This document shows, one piece after another, positions 8,602 through 16,138 of a stretch of DNA of 41,640 nt. Source of the DNA: Oscillospiraceae bacterium (GTDB lineage Bacteria; Bacillota; Clostridia; Oscillospirales; Ruminococcaceae). The notes beneath the pieces were generated by a model. That model ran no database searches, was not told the DNA's origin, and saw only the letters and a list, made by a program, of their open reading frames with translations. The position numbers and the translations under genes are program-made. The DNA is taken from assembly GCA_017547525.1 (NCBI GenBank), contig JAFYPL010000015.1, positions 1 to 41,640 on the forward strand, written 5' to 3'. The stretch's first letter is position 1, and each line of letters starts with the position of its first letter.

Positions 8602-8704
8602 CTTTATCCCCGTGTAAATGGGTATTATTTATGCTGTTACGGTATATCAGATAGTCTTCCACCCTACCGCTTTCGCAAAATTTTTGCCAGTAATCTGTTT
8701 TCAT
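8537..8704 (-). CDS. yqzL: YqzL-like small protein
   Basis: This 55-residue frame starts MKTDYWQKFCESGRVEDYLI and ends in a polar Lys/Asn/Asp-rich tail. The short W-x-x-F-x-x-[ST]-G-x-x-x-x-Y-L pattern and the location between era and recO match YqzL, a small protein of unknown function found in spore formers. The last 65 bases overlap the start of recO, and the tail is longer than I would expect for YqzL. The SD is GGGGG at 8713-8717, eight bases before the ATG and buried in the 3' arm of a hairpin. Identification rests on context plus a short motif. Confidence 0.75.
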   Translation of the reverse strand: MKTDYWQKFCESGRVEDYLIYRNSINNTHLHGDKDERTDTDNNGNSNKRDKNQGK

Positions 8705-8713
8705 TTTTTTAGC

Positions 8714-8748
8714 CCCCGTAATTTATAAATTTAGTATAAATCACGGGG
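8714..8748 (-). promoter_or_regulatory. Hairpin sequestering the yqzL ribosome site
   Basis: On the minus-strand RNA bases 8748-8735 (CCCCGTGATTTATA) pair with 8727-8714 (TATAAATTACGGGG) over 14 positions, with one G-U pair and a seven-base loop. The 3' arm contains most of the GGGGG SD of yqzL, and no U-run follows (AAAAAAATG comes next), so this is not an ordinary era terminator. It may damp yqzL-recO translation or stabilise the upstream mRNA end. Confidence 0.6.
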
Positions 8749-8779
8749 ACAGAATTATTAATGGAAATTAAAACCGGAA

Positions 8780-9676
8780 CTATTCGTCTTTGAATCCGAA
8801 ATCGTTGAGGATGTAGTTGGAATCTCTCCAGTCTTCTTTTACTTTCACCCAGCACTGCATGTTTACTTTTGCAGAGAGGAAATCTTCAATATCTGCTCTT
8901 GCCTGTGAGCCGATTTTTTTCAGCATAGCACCCTGTTTGCCGATAATCATACCTTTGTGGCTTTTCTTTTCACAGTAAATAACCACGCTGATATCTATCA
9001 TGTTTTTGCCATTTCTTTCTTTGAACTGTTCCACTTCCACGTTTGTGCCGTGTGGAATTTCATCACGCATATTCAGCAGAAGTTTTTCACGTACTATTTC
9101 TGCCACGATTACTTTTTCAGGAATATTTGTAACTGCATCATCTTCAAAGTAATGTGGACCTTCCATAGCATAGCTGTCAATTTTTTCCATAAGGTAATCA
9201 ACGTTGTTGTTTTCTTTTGCAGAAATCAGTATTACCTCGTCAAATACACCCAGTTCTCTGATTTTTTCAGCCTGTTCCTCGGCATCTTTTTCTTTCTTCA
9301 GAGTATCTTTTTTATTGATAACCGCAAGAGCTGGCAGTCTGGATTTTTTGATGCTTTCAACCAGCGCCAATTCTGCTTCATTAAAGTCTCCGTATGGCTC
9401 AAACAGCATTACTGCCAGATCTGTATCGGCAATTGTTTTATGGCTTGTCTTTACCATTCTTTCGCCTAATTTTGTTTTAGGTGAATGAATACCAGGTGTG
9501 TCCATAAATACAAACTGTGTAATACCTTTTGTAAGGATACCTGTTATGCTTGTACGTGTTGTCTGTGGTTTCTGTGTTACAATGGCAATTTTTTCGCCCA
9601 GAATAAGGTTCATCAGTGAAGATTTACCTACGTTTGGTTTACCTACGATTGCCACAAAAATTGATTTGGATTCCAT
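8780..9676 (-). CDS. era: GTPase Era
   Basis: Era is an essential GTPase that binds 16S rRNA and assists 30S maturation. The 298-residue protein shows G1 GKPNVGKSS, G2 region TTRTSITG, G3 DTPGIH, G4 NKKD and the SAKE G5 motif. A C-terminal KH domain follows, with the GMIIGKQGAMLKKIG RNA-binding loop. The SD AAGGAAAA lies just before the ATG. Its start abuts the dgkA stop, so the genes are one transcript. Length and motifs are normal. Confidence 0.98.
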   Translation of the reverse strand: MESKSIFVAIVGKPNVGKSSLMNLILGEKIAIVTQKPQTTRTSITGILTKGITQFVFMDTPGIHSPKTKLGERMVKTSHKTIADTDLAVMLFEPYGDFNEAELALVESIKKSRLPALAVINKKDTLKKEKDAEEQAEKIRELGVFDEVILISAKENNNVDYLMEKIDSYAMEGPHYFEDDAVTNIPEKVIVAEIVREKLLLNMRDEIPHGTNVEVEQFKERNGKNMIDISVVIYCEKKSHKGMIIGKQGAMLKKIGSQARADIEDFLSAKVNMQCWVKVKEDWRDSNYILNDFGFKDE

Positions 9677-10153
9677 TTATTTTTCCTTTTTATTGTAATT
9701 GTCTATTGTTATAAAGAAATACGACGCAATTATATACGCCAGAAGACCTGCAGGTGCCAGGACACCTGATGTATAGTGTGCGATTATGTTAGATATACCC
9801 TGTGGGTCAAAAAAAATAATGAACGCTATTACAACTACACCAATTGTCATAATAAGCACTGCACCTGCAGCAGTGTCTTTTGCATCACCGGCAGGCATCC
9901 AATGTTCTGCATCCGGTTTATGCACTGCCCTTTCCACGGCAGTATTCATAAGTTCAAAAGCAGGGATAAGAAAAGTAACAAGTACTATAATTGCTGTTTC
10001 GCCACGGGTAAAATCATAAAACTGCATATGAAACCAGACAAACAGCATTGCAACAATGTCTATGCGCATATTACGTTCTTCTTTTATTCCCAGTTTTATA
10101 CCTTGCAAAGCATAGCCCATGCTTCTGAAAAATCTTTTAAATAAACTTATCAT
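9677..10153 (-). CDS. dgkA: Diacylglycerol/undecaprenol kinase family protein
   Basis: A 158-residue membrane protein of the DgkA family. In Gram-positives these enzymes usually phosphorylate undecaprenol rather than diacylglycerol, feeding the lipid carrier of wall synthesis. The amphipathic N-terminus (FRSMGYALQGIKLGIKEERN) and the catalytic/metal segment ELMNTAVERAV followed by HWMPAGDAKDTAAGAVL are clear. Further hydrophobic segments follow, giving a slightly longer C-terminus with an extra membrane helix. The start codon comes one base after the ybeY stop, and the gene's own stop touches era. The gene order ybeY-dgkA-era is standard. Confidence 0.93.
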   Translation of the reverse strand: MISLFKRFFRSMGYALQGIKLGIKEERNMRIDIVAMLFVWFHMQFYDFTRGETAIIVLVTFLIPAFELMNTAVERAVHKPDAEHWMPAGDAKDTAAGAVLIMTIGVVVIAFIIFFDPQGISNIIAHYTSGVLAPAGLLAYIIASYFFITIDNYNKKEK

Positions 10154-10154
10154 T

Positions 10155-10652
10155 TTATTCTTCTACCTGGATTGAAACTGTACGTGGTAAACCCATTTTT
10201 ACCAGTACCTCTTCTTCCTTGCGACGCATTGTTTTTTCTTCTTCGCCGCCGTTTTCATGGTCATAACCCAGCAGATGATGCATGGAATGTACAGTAAGAA
10301 AAGCTACCTCCCTTGCTGCTGAATGGCCAAACATTTCAGCCTGTTGCAGAGCTTTTTCCAGGGAGATAACTATATCACCCAGCATCATGGCACCTGTTTC
10401 AGGGTTTTCATCATAAATGCCATTTTCGCCCAACGGGAAGGATAATACATCTGTTTCCACAGGCTTATTACGGAACTGGCCATTCAAAACCGCAATATCA
10501 TCATTATCCACCAGTGTAACAGAAACTTCGCACGGTTCCAGTATGTCTTCGTTAACAAGAACACTGTTTACACTTTTTCTGATGAGGCGGCGCATAGATG
10601 GTGTAAATTCCACTATTTTCTGTTCGTTTTTAATCCATACTTTGTTTGCCAT
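10155..10652 (-). CDS. ybeY: Endoribonuclease YbeY
   Basis: YbeY is a metal-dependent RNase involved in 16S rRNA 3'-end maturation and 70S quality control. The zinc motif HSMHHLLGYDH near the C-terminus supplies the three His ligands, and VETDVLSFPLGE is the second conserved block. The start is set at 10652 (MANKVWIKNEQKIVEF), giving 165 residues and a 23-base overlap with phoH. A longer in-frame reading would only add sequence shared with phoH. The phoH-ybeY pair is conserved across Bacteria. Confidence 0.95.
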   Translation of the reverse strand: MANKVWIKNEQKIVEFTPSMRRLIRKSVNSVLVNEDILEPCEVSVTLVDNDDIAVLNGQFRNKPVETDVLSFPLGENGIYDENPETGAMMLGDIVISLEKALQQAEMFGHSAAREVAFLTVHSMHHLLGYDHENGGEEEKTMRRKEEEVLVKMGLPRTVSIQVEE

Positions 10653-11658
10653 AATATTTTTTACCTGTATATTTCCTTTCTGTGAATTTAGGGCGTTCTG
10701 CCGCAGTTTTTTCTGCAGCTTTTTCATAAGCTTTTACGATATCCTGAACCAGCTTGTGACGCACAACGTCTTTTTCTGTCAGTCGTACAATTGCTATGTC
10801 TTCTATACCTTTAAGTACCTGCATAGCGTCTTTCAGGCCGGATTTCTTTTCCCGTGGAAGGTCAATCTGTGTTATGTCACCTGTTACCACCACTTTTGAA
10901 CCCATACCCATACGTGTAAGAAACATTTTCATCTGTTCTTTGGTTGTGTTCTGTGCCTCGTCCAGAATAATGAAACTGTCGTCCAAAGTACGACCACGCA
11001 TATACGCCAAAGGCGCAACTTCTATCACACCTTTTTCCATAAGTTTCTGGAATGTTTCAGGTCCCATCATATCAAACAGGCCATCATAGAGCGGGCGCAG
11101 ATATGGGTCAACCTTTGTCTGAAGGTCACCTGGTAAAAAGCCCAGCTTTTCACCTGCTTCTACCGCAGGACGTGTAAGGATAATTCTTGATACATTACCG
11201 GCCTTGAAATTTTTAACGGCCATAGCTACAGCCAGATAAGTTTTACCAGTACCTGCAGGACCTACGCCAAATGTAATAGAATTTTTATCTATCTGGTTCA
11301 GATATTCTTTCTGCCCCAGTGTTTTTGCTCTGATAGGCTTACCTTTAGCTGTCAGGAGAACCAGATCACCAGTAAGTTCGCGTGCTTTACTGCCGTTGTT
11401 TTCAAATGCAAGTGTTGTGCAATAACGAACAGCCTGCTCATCCAGCTCTGTACCACGTTTATACAGATCTTCCATAGCTGTCAGAGCGCTGATAGTATTG
11501 TTTACACTGTCATCATCACCCGTTACTTTAAAAGACGTACCGCGGCATATAATAGCTGAATTCAATGTTTTTTCCATAAAGGATATATTGTTGTTGAAAG
11601 GGCCACAAATAGCCAGTGCTATATCGTTGTCCAGAACCTCAAAAATTTTCTCTGCCAA
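10630..11658 (-). CDS. phoH: PhoH-like ATPase
   Basis: The 342-residue protein has a P-loop NTPase domain with Walker A GPAGTGKT at residues 133-140 and Walker B FIILDEAQNTT, plus RGRTLDDSFIILDE and GDITQIDLPR motifs resembling SF1 helicases. The family is linked to RNA metabolism through conserved pairing with ybeY. The first hundred residues form the small KH-like N-terminal part seen in this subfamily, and a basic tail rich in Lys and Tyr ends the protein. The start is TTG at 11658 behind a strong TGAGGTGA SD. Its own promoter lies at 11690-11718. Confidence 0.95.
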   Translation of the reverse strand: MAEKIFEVLDNDIALAICGPFNNNISFMEKTLNSAIICRGTSFKVTGDDDSVNNTISALTAMEDLYKRGTELDEQAVRYCTTLAFENNGSKARELTGDLVLLTAKGKPIRAKTLGQKEYLNQIDKNSITFGVGPAGTGKTYLAVAMAVKNFKAGNVSRIILTRPAVEAGEKLGFLPGDLQTKVDPYLRPLYDGLFDMMGPETFQKLMEKGVIEVAPLAYMRGRTLDDSFIILDEAQNTTKEQMKMFLTRMGMGSKVVVTGDITQIDLPREKKSGLKDAMQVLKGIEDIAIVRLTEKDVVRHKLVQDIVKAYEKAAEKTAAERPKFTERKYTGKKYYGKQSMD

Positions 11659-11689
11659 AGTTTCACCTCATAAGTTTTCTTAATGATTA

Positions 11690-11718
11690 AGTATAGCATA
11701 TTTATATAAATAAGTAAA
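11690..11718 (-). promoter_or_regulatory. Candidate sigma-A promoter of phoH
   Basis: TTTACT (11713-11718), 17 bases, then TATACT (11690-11695) preceded by TGC, an extended -10. It lies 32 bases upstream of the phoH TTG start, in the 67-base gap after yqfD, so housekeeping genes downstream need not depend on the sporulation genes upstream. Confidence 0.65.
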
Positions 11719-11725
11719 CAATACA

Positions 11726-12859
11726 CTATGTCATAATATACAGCCCATCCACTGTACATACAGCCGATATCCCATCTGTTTCCAGTCTATAATCATAGTT
11801 TCTATAAAACTCTTTTTCCAGTTTTCTGTCATTTATAATCATGTTGTTCAGTTGTGTTTGCGCTATATTCCGTATTTCGGGTAACTCCGTGGAAATTTGC
11901 ACATACTCCATAACACTATATGTCACTTTCTTCACTGTAAAAGGAAGTATAAATCCACCAAAATTCCCCGTGGTTATCGAAGACTGCTTTGTACACATAG
12001 ATAAATTTGTTATCTCGTTAGGTTTTATATTAAACTCTTTACCGAGAAAATTTACAGTTTCTTCGCTGTACTGCTGTCCCGTATATACGGCAACCTTTTT
12101 GTCGTACGGAATAAAAACCGAATATTTTTTCTCACATTCTCCGGCTATGTATGCCGCTGTCTGTGACTCATAATACCTGTTTTTACTGTCTGTTTCATTG
12201 TACCTGACAAGGATATCCCCAGCCGAGACAGGCTGACCTGGTTGCACATTGGAAAATCCCCGGTACACTCTCACATCCCTGACTACACCAGTAAGCTGAG
12301 AAACAATATCTCTATATTCGTATGTGTTTTTTTCATCTTTCTTTTCATCCCGTTTATACACCTCACAAGTAAGTATACCTTTGTAAAAATTCAACGTTAC
12401 ATAACCTAAATCTTTGTTTTCCAACATCAGTAACCGCTGAGCATCGGTAAGTTTATCTTTAGTGCATATATTACCCCGATATATTCCCTGATTATACAAA
12501 CTACAGGCAATTTTATTTTTAATAACATCATCAGTTGTTTTTATATCTATCTTCCATATAACACAGCCGTAAAAACAACACAATACTGGAAGCAATAACC
12601 GTGAAAGAATAAGACCTTTTCGTTTGATGTATGGTTTTAACAGGAAATACATCCCCTTTTTACGCACTATTTTTGTTCGGCATTGAAATCCTGCAGCCAT
12701 ACGTGAAATTTTTATATAATCTTCAGCATAACAACATGCTGTAAAACCATATTCCGCCTGCTGAACATTCTCTAATGTTATCTCCTGATTCAATATTTCA
12801 TTCAGAAAATCGCTGTAATAACCATAACGCACAGTAAAAATCACCCTGGCAAACATCAT
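11726..12859 (-). CDS. yqfD: Sporulation protein YqfD
   Basis: A 377-residue single-pass membrane protein matching YqfD. A cysteine-bearing N-terminal domain with FTACCYAEDYIKISRM is followed by a membrane segment (residues about 84-104, LSRLLLPVLCCFYGCVIW) and a large domain that includes DVRVYRGFSNVQPGQPVSAG, the hallmark of the family. In Bacillus yqfC and yqfD are sigma-E dependent and needed for late spore development, with unknown chemistry. It overlaps the yqfC stop by four bases (ATGA), so the two are translationally coupled. Confidence 0.9.
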   Translation of the reverse strand: MMFARVIFTVRYGYYSDFLNEILNQEITLENVQQAEYGFTACCYAEDYIKISRMAAGFQCRTKIVRKKGMYFLLKPYIKRKGLILSRLLLPVLCCFYGCVIWKIDIKTTDDVIKNKIACSLYNQGIYRGNICTKDKLTDAQRLLMLENKDLGYVTLNFYKGILTCEVYKRDEKKDEKNTYEYRDIVSQLTGVVRDVRVYRGFSNVQPGQPVSAGDILVRYNETDSKNRYYESQTAAYIAGECEKKYSVFIPYDKKVAVYTGQQYSEETVNFLGKEFNIKPNEITNLSMCTKQSSITTGNFGGFILPFTVKKVTYSVMEYVQISTELPEIRNIAQTQLNNMIINDRKLEKEFYRNYDYRLETDGISAVCTVDGLYIMT

Positions 12860-13134
12860 TTTCCCCTTTCAAATTCAATCCGCTCAACATTTCCCGAAAT
12901 ATGCAGCAAGCCTTTCCGACAAGCTGTAAGAACCAGATTTTTACCAGTTATAATTAACCTGTCGTCATTTAGCAGAAGAATTATATGTTCCCGGTTATAT
13001 TCGTATATTTTATTTACGCCCTCTACTGACATTATTCCCGATACATCCAAAGACAAAATCGTACGCGAAACACTGAATTCATCTTCAGTGATACCTCTGA
13101 CCAGATTTTGCATATACTCTTTCATCATTTTCAT
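12856..13134 (-). CDS. yqfC: Sporulation protein YqfC
   Basis: A 92-residue protein of the YqfC/YabP-like family, a small beta-rich domain with repeated short strands (ILSLDVSGIMSVEGVNKIYE, LLHISGNVERIEFERG). The ATG at 13134 is chosen because AGGTGA lies five bases upstream; a GTG at 13143 would overlap that SD. Co-occurrence and coupling with yqfD mark it as a mother-cell sporulation gene. It is divergent from the YlbJ-like gene; the 56-base spacer must hold promoters for both. Confidence 0.88.
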   Translation of the reverse strand: MKMMKEYMQNLVRGITEDEFSVSRTILSLDVSGIMSVEGVNKIYEYNREHIILLLNDDRLIITGKNLVLTACRKGLLHISGNVERIEFERGK

Positions 13135-13190
13135 ATTATTCACCTAGAAGAATCTTTTACAATATATATATTTATTGCTGAGGTGTGTAT

Positions 13191-14237
13191 ATGATAGCCA
13201 GAAAATATTATTCCTTTGTTTTGTGTGCCATGGGCATATTGGTAGCCCTTTATGATCCGCAATTTATAATATCATCTGTGAAGAGTGGTATGTATCTTTG
13301 CTACAACACTGTTATTCCATCACTTTTCGTACTTATGGTGCTTACTTTATATATGGGGCAGCATCATTTCATACCCATTTTATCTTTGCCATTAATGTGG
13401 TATAGCCGACTGCTGAAAATAAATGACAAAAAATTCCCGGCATATCTGCTTTTATCATTACTTGGCGGTTTTGCAAACGGCGCTATTTTTCTTAACGAAC
13501 TTAAAAAATCCGGATATACAGAAAATACTCTTAAAACCATAAGTCCGGTCATGATAAACAACTCCTTTGCTTTCTGTATATTTGCAGTAGGCGCCGGTAT
13601 GTTGGACAACGTTTATACGGGTTATCTGCTATATATTTCTCTAATTACATCTTCTCTCATAACTTCTTTCTTTTTGTCTTTTATTCACAAGTACAACATT
13701 GTTTCAAAAACAACAAACAGTTTATATAAACCAAAAAGTCTGGTTGAATGTATAAATCAGGCCGTAAACAGCATTATTTCAATATGCGGGTTTGTAATTA
13801 TTTTCTTCGTGATATGTAAAGCAATAAACCTTTACATATCATCAAAAATGTTTAAAAGCCTATTGTTTATCTTCTCTGAAGTCACCATTGGATGTACGGA
13901 AATCGCCTTAACTACTGGGGAAAATCAACTTTTCATATGTATTGCCCTGAGTATTTTCCCTGTTTGCACATTGTGTCAAGTATATAACTTTACACATGAT
14001 AAAAACATTATTTATGCGCTCATTTCTTCCCGCATAGTACATACACCTATTGCCATGGCATTATTCAATCTTTTGTGCAATATTTTCCCAGTGGTTTCCA
14101 GTACAGCAACCACATCTCATGTGGTAGTAAGGTATTTTTATAACTGTTCTGAAATATCTTCCGTTCTGTTTCTTCTGGTTTTAGCATTTGCTTTTTCCTT
14201 TGATAAAAACAAACTGTTTACTAAAATCGAAAAATAA
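13191..14237 (+). CDS. YlbJ-like sporulation integral membrane protein
   Basis: A 348-residue polytopic membrane protein. Segments VKSGMYLCYNTVIPSLFVLM, LLSLLGGFANGAIFLNELKK and ISPVMINNSFAFCIFAVGAG follow the YlbJ pattern (nucleoside-recognition/Gate fold, with the small-residue loop usually written GYPxGA and the N-N-S/CNN motif). YlbJ is sigma-E dependent in Bacillus and required for heat-resistant spores. This copy is diverged, with GGFANGA in place of GYPxGA. The start at 13191 follows a GAGGTG SD. Position opposite yqfC supports a sporulation role. Confidence 0.7.
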   Translation: MIARKYYSFVLCAMGILVALYDPQFIISSVKSGMYLCYNTVIPSLFVLMVLTLYMGQHHFIPILSLPLMWYSRLLKINDKKFPAYLLLSLLGGFANGAIFLNELKKSGYTENTLKTISPVMINNSFAFCIFAVGAGMLDNVYTGYLLYISLITSSLITSFFLSFIHKYNIVSKTTNSLYKPKSLVECINQAVNSIISICGFVIIFFVICKAINLYISSKMFKSLLFIFSEVTIGCTEIALTTGENQLFICIALSIFPVCTLCQVYNFTHDKNIIYALISSRIVHTPIAMALFNLLCNIFPVVSSTATTSHVVVRYFYNCSEISSVLFLLVLAFAFSFDKNKLFTKIEK

Positions 14238-14265
14238 TATATAATCGTACTAGGCAGGTGATTAT

Positions 14266-14496
14266 ATGGCATTATTTAAAAATTCAAAGAAGTTATTCGG
14301 AAATAATATTTCTCCGGCATGCGAATACTGTGAATACGGCAATCGTTCAAGCGACAACGCTATGATATTGTGTAGCCGTAAAGGGGTTGTATCCCCATAT
14401 TATTCCTGCAATAAATTTATTTATATGCCAACAAAACGTATTCCTAAACGCCGCCCTAATCTGCCTGAATTCACTTCAGATGATTTTTCATTGTAA
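14266..14496 (+). CDS. Small four-cysteine conserved protein
   Basis: A 76-residue soluble protein beginning MALFKNSKKLFGNN. Four cysteines lie in CEYCEYG, ILCSRKG and YYSCNKF, a spacing able to bind zinc, and the C-terminus is basic then acidic (KRIPKRRPNLPEF). I recall similar unnamed proteins in many Clostridia, but no function. It follows the YlbJ-like gene by 28 bases with an AGGTGA SD, so the two form an operon ended by the hairpin at 14509-14537. Confidence 0.8.
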   Translation: MALFKNSKKLFGNNISPACEYCEYGNRSSDNAMILCSRKGVVSPYYSCNKFIYMPTKRIPKRRPNLPEFTSDDFSL

Positions 14497-14508
14497 TAAA
14501 AAATAAAC

Positions 14509-14537
14509 AAAACGACCTGTTATTCACAGGTCGTTTT
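14509..14537. terminator. Bidirectional terminator between convergent genes
   Basis: AAAACGACCTGT (14509-14520) pairs with ACAGGTCGTTTT (14526-14537), a 12-bp stem with A/T tracts on both sides. It serves the plus-strand four-cysteine gene and contains the last codons and stop of the minus-strand glycosyltransferase. Confidence 0.9.
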
Positions 14538-15663
14538 CTATTTCATATAAATTGTTAAAGTAGTCAATTATCATATCTGCCCCACCATTATTACCAGGTG
14601 ATGCTTTTATAAAATTCTGTATATTACTGATATTTTTTCTTATAACATCATTATTAATCACATGTTCTACTGCACTTTTAAGACTTTCTTTTTCTACAGA
14701 TGAGGAGTCCAGTACTGTTGCTACACCAAGTTTCTCCATGGTGCGTGCATTTACTGGCTGATCAGATGCAAAAGGAATGATTACCATAGGTGTACCCGAT
14801 ACCAAAGCTTCCGATACACTGTTCATGCCGCCATGTGTTACAAATACATCTGCCATCTTCAAAACATCAATTTGCGGAACAGAGCTGTAAAAATGAATAT
14901 TGGACGGAATATTTTTAATCCTACCTGTATCAAATCTGTCACCACATGAAATTATCACATCATAGTTTTCATTTCTGAATGTTTCCACGCATGTCCTGAA
15001 AAAAGTTCTGGCCTCTTTAATGATTGTACCAAAAGATATGTATATCACAGGATTATTTCCTTTTTTAAAGTCAAAAGCCTGTGATTTTCTGTTATACACT
15101 GACGGTCCAATAAATCGATACAATTTATCAGAAAATTCATCTTCATATGGTTGATATTGTCGTAATGTATACACAAGATTCAGATCAGGTGGATTATATA
15201 TAATCTCATCCAACCAGTTATCAGTTTTCAAAGGTATATTTTTAGCTATATCTTTTGTAAACGCTTTGTTTATCCACTTATTTTTAAAGATTCTCAAAGG
15301 ACCTGATCTTATGAACTCTTCCATCATTTTCCGGTTAGTAACCGGCGCAGTAAAAATCCTGACAACCGGTTTGTTGTGTTTTTCTGCAAGATGTTTACCT
15401 AAAAAGAAAAATTGTTCATAAACTATAATATCAAATTCATCTATGATTTTTTCAGCTGCAGCATAAGCATTTTTTATCTGCTCTGCCAGCTGACTGTGGT
15501 TCTTGTATCCGATAAAACCCGCACCACTTTCTTCTATTCTGTCTTTCCAGTCATAAGGCATAAGATATGTGACTTCACAGCCTTTTCGGATGAGTTCCTG
15601 CACGAGTCCTATTGTAGGTACAACATGACCATAATAAGGCAAGTTTATAAATAATATTTTCAT
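14524..15663 (-). CDS. GT1 family (UGT/MGT-like) glycosyltransferase
   Basis: A 379-residue GT-B fold enzyme. The N-terminus MKILFINLPYYGHVVPTIGL is the acceptor domain start of UGT/macrolide glycosyltransferases. The donor domain carries FVTHGGMNSVSEALVSGTPM and IPFASDQPVNARTMEKLGV, the diagnostic HGG...E and D-Q motif for the nucleotide sugar. Such enzymes glycosylate small lipophilic acceptors such as antibiotics or sterol- and flavonoid-like compounds; the acceptor here is unknown. No biosynthetic genes are nearby. An SD GGAGGT precedes the ATG, and the stop lies inside the terminator hairpin. Confidence 0.88.
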   Translation of the reverse strand: MKILFINLPYYGHVVPTIGLVQELIRKGCEVTYLMPYDWKDRIEESGAGFIGYKNHSQLAEQIKNAYAAAEKIIDEFDIIVYEQFFFLGKHLAEKHNKPVVRIFTAPVTNRKMMEEFIRSGPLRIFKNKWINKAFTKDIAKNIPLKTDNWLDEIIYNPPDLNLVYTLRQYQPYEDEFSDKLYRFIGPSVYNRKSQAFDFKKGNNPVIYISFGTIIKEARTFFRTCVETFRNENYDVIISCGDRFDTGRIKNIPSNIHFYSSVPQIDVLKMADVFVTHGGMNSVSEALVSGTPMVIIPFASDQPVNARTMEKLGVATVLDSSSVEKESLKSAVEHVINNDVIRKNISNIQNFIKASPGNNGGADMIIDYFNNLYEIENDL

Positions 15664-15698
15664 TATACCTCCTGCCAGCAGACTATTACTTTACATAA

Positions 15699-15727
15699 AG
15701 TATACCATGGTATTATTGACTGCACAA
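15699..15727 (-). promoter_or_regulatory. Candidate promoter of the glycosyltransferase
   Basis: TATACT (15699-15704) lies 17 bases after TTGTGC (15722-15727) on the minus strand. The -10 is good and the -35 only half matches. It would give the glycosyltransferase a start independent of the small gene upstream. Confidence 0.45.
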
Positions 15728-15755
15728 TAAATGTTATTGAATCTATAACAGCATT

Positions 15756-15902
15756 TTATAAATCATCAGCATCCTGTACAGGCTCTTCATTTTCGTTTTC
15801 AGGCTTTCCCGTATAACTGCCATCAGGATCTGTTTCGCTTGCTTTCTGATGTATTATAGACTGTATCACAGAGTCTTTCTCGATATTGTATTTTCGCTTC
15901 AT
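15756..15902 (-). CDS. Small acidic conserved-looking protein, 48 residues
   Basis: This frame reads MKRKYNIEKDSVIQSIIHQK then a hydrophilic part with DPDGSYTG and a C-terminal PVQDADDL. A GGGGTG SD lies about eight bases before the ATG. The basic N-terminus, the D-x-x-G-S-Y-T-G motif and the acidic end resemble a family of unnamed short proteins I recall from Clostridia, but I cannot assign a role. It is on the same strand as the glycosyltransferase, 92 bases upstream, and could be co-transcribed. Apart from this gene and the flanking promoters, the 475-base gap 15664-16138 holds only AT-rich sequence. Confidence 0.65.
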   Translation of the reverse strand: MKRKYNIEKDSVIQSIIHQKASETDPDGSYTGKPENENEEPVQDADDL

Positions 15903-16084
15903 GTAGATTTCACCCCGACATAATATTATTCGCTATTTCAGCCATCTTTTTTTTATTTGTAATGTCTTAATATTTTTTTATAAAGTTATAATCGTCTCCG
16001 GTATCATATTATTTGATTTATATATGCTTTTATTCACAAAATCATATATTAAAAAATAACAAAATATATGGATTTTTGTTGATT

Positions 16085-16113
16085 TTTACATTCAAATAGT
16101 ATATTATTATATT
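16085..16113 (+). promoter_or_regulatory. Candidate promoter of the AraC operon
   Basis: TTTACA (16085-16090), 17 bases, TATATT (16108-16113), each one mismatch from consensus, 25 bases before the start codon of the AraC regulator, whose SD is TTGGAGGT. Confidence 0.65.
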
Positions 16114-16138
16114 TAATGCGATTTATTGGAGGTATAAA

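Noticed and set aside
13131-13215. Sigma-E promoters for yqfC and the YlbJ-like gene
   Set aside because: Elements resembling the sigma-E -35 and -10 exist on both strands (for example TCATATT at 13131 and TTTACAAT at 13156), but the spacings are off by two or more bases, so I do not claim them.
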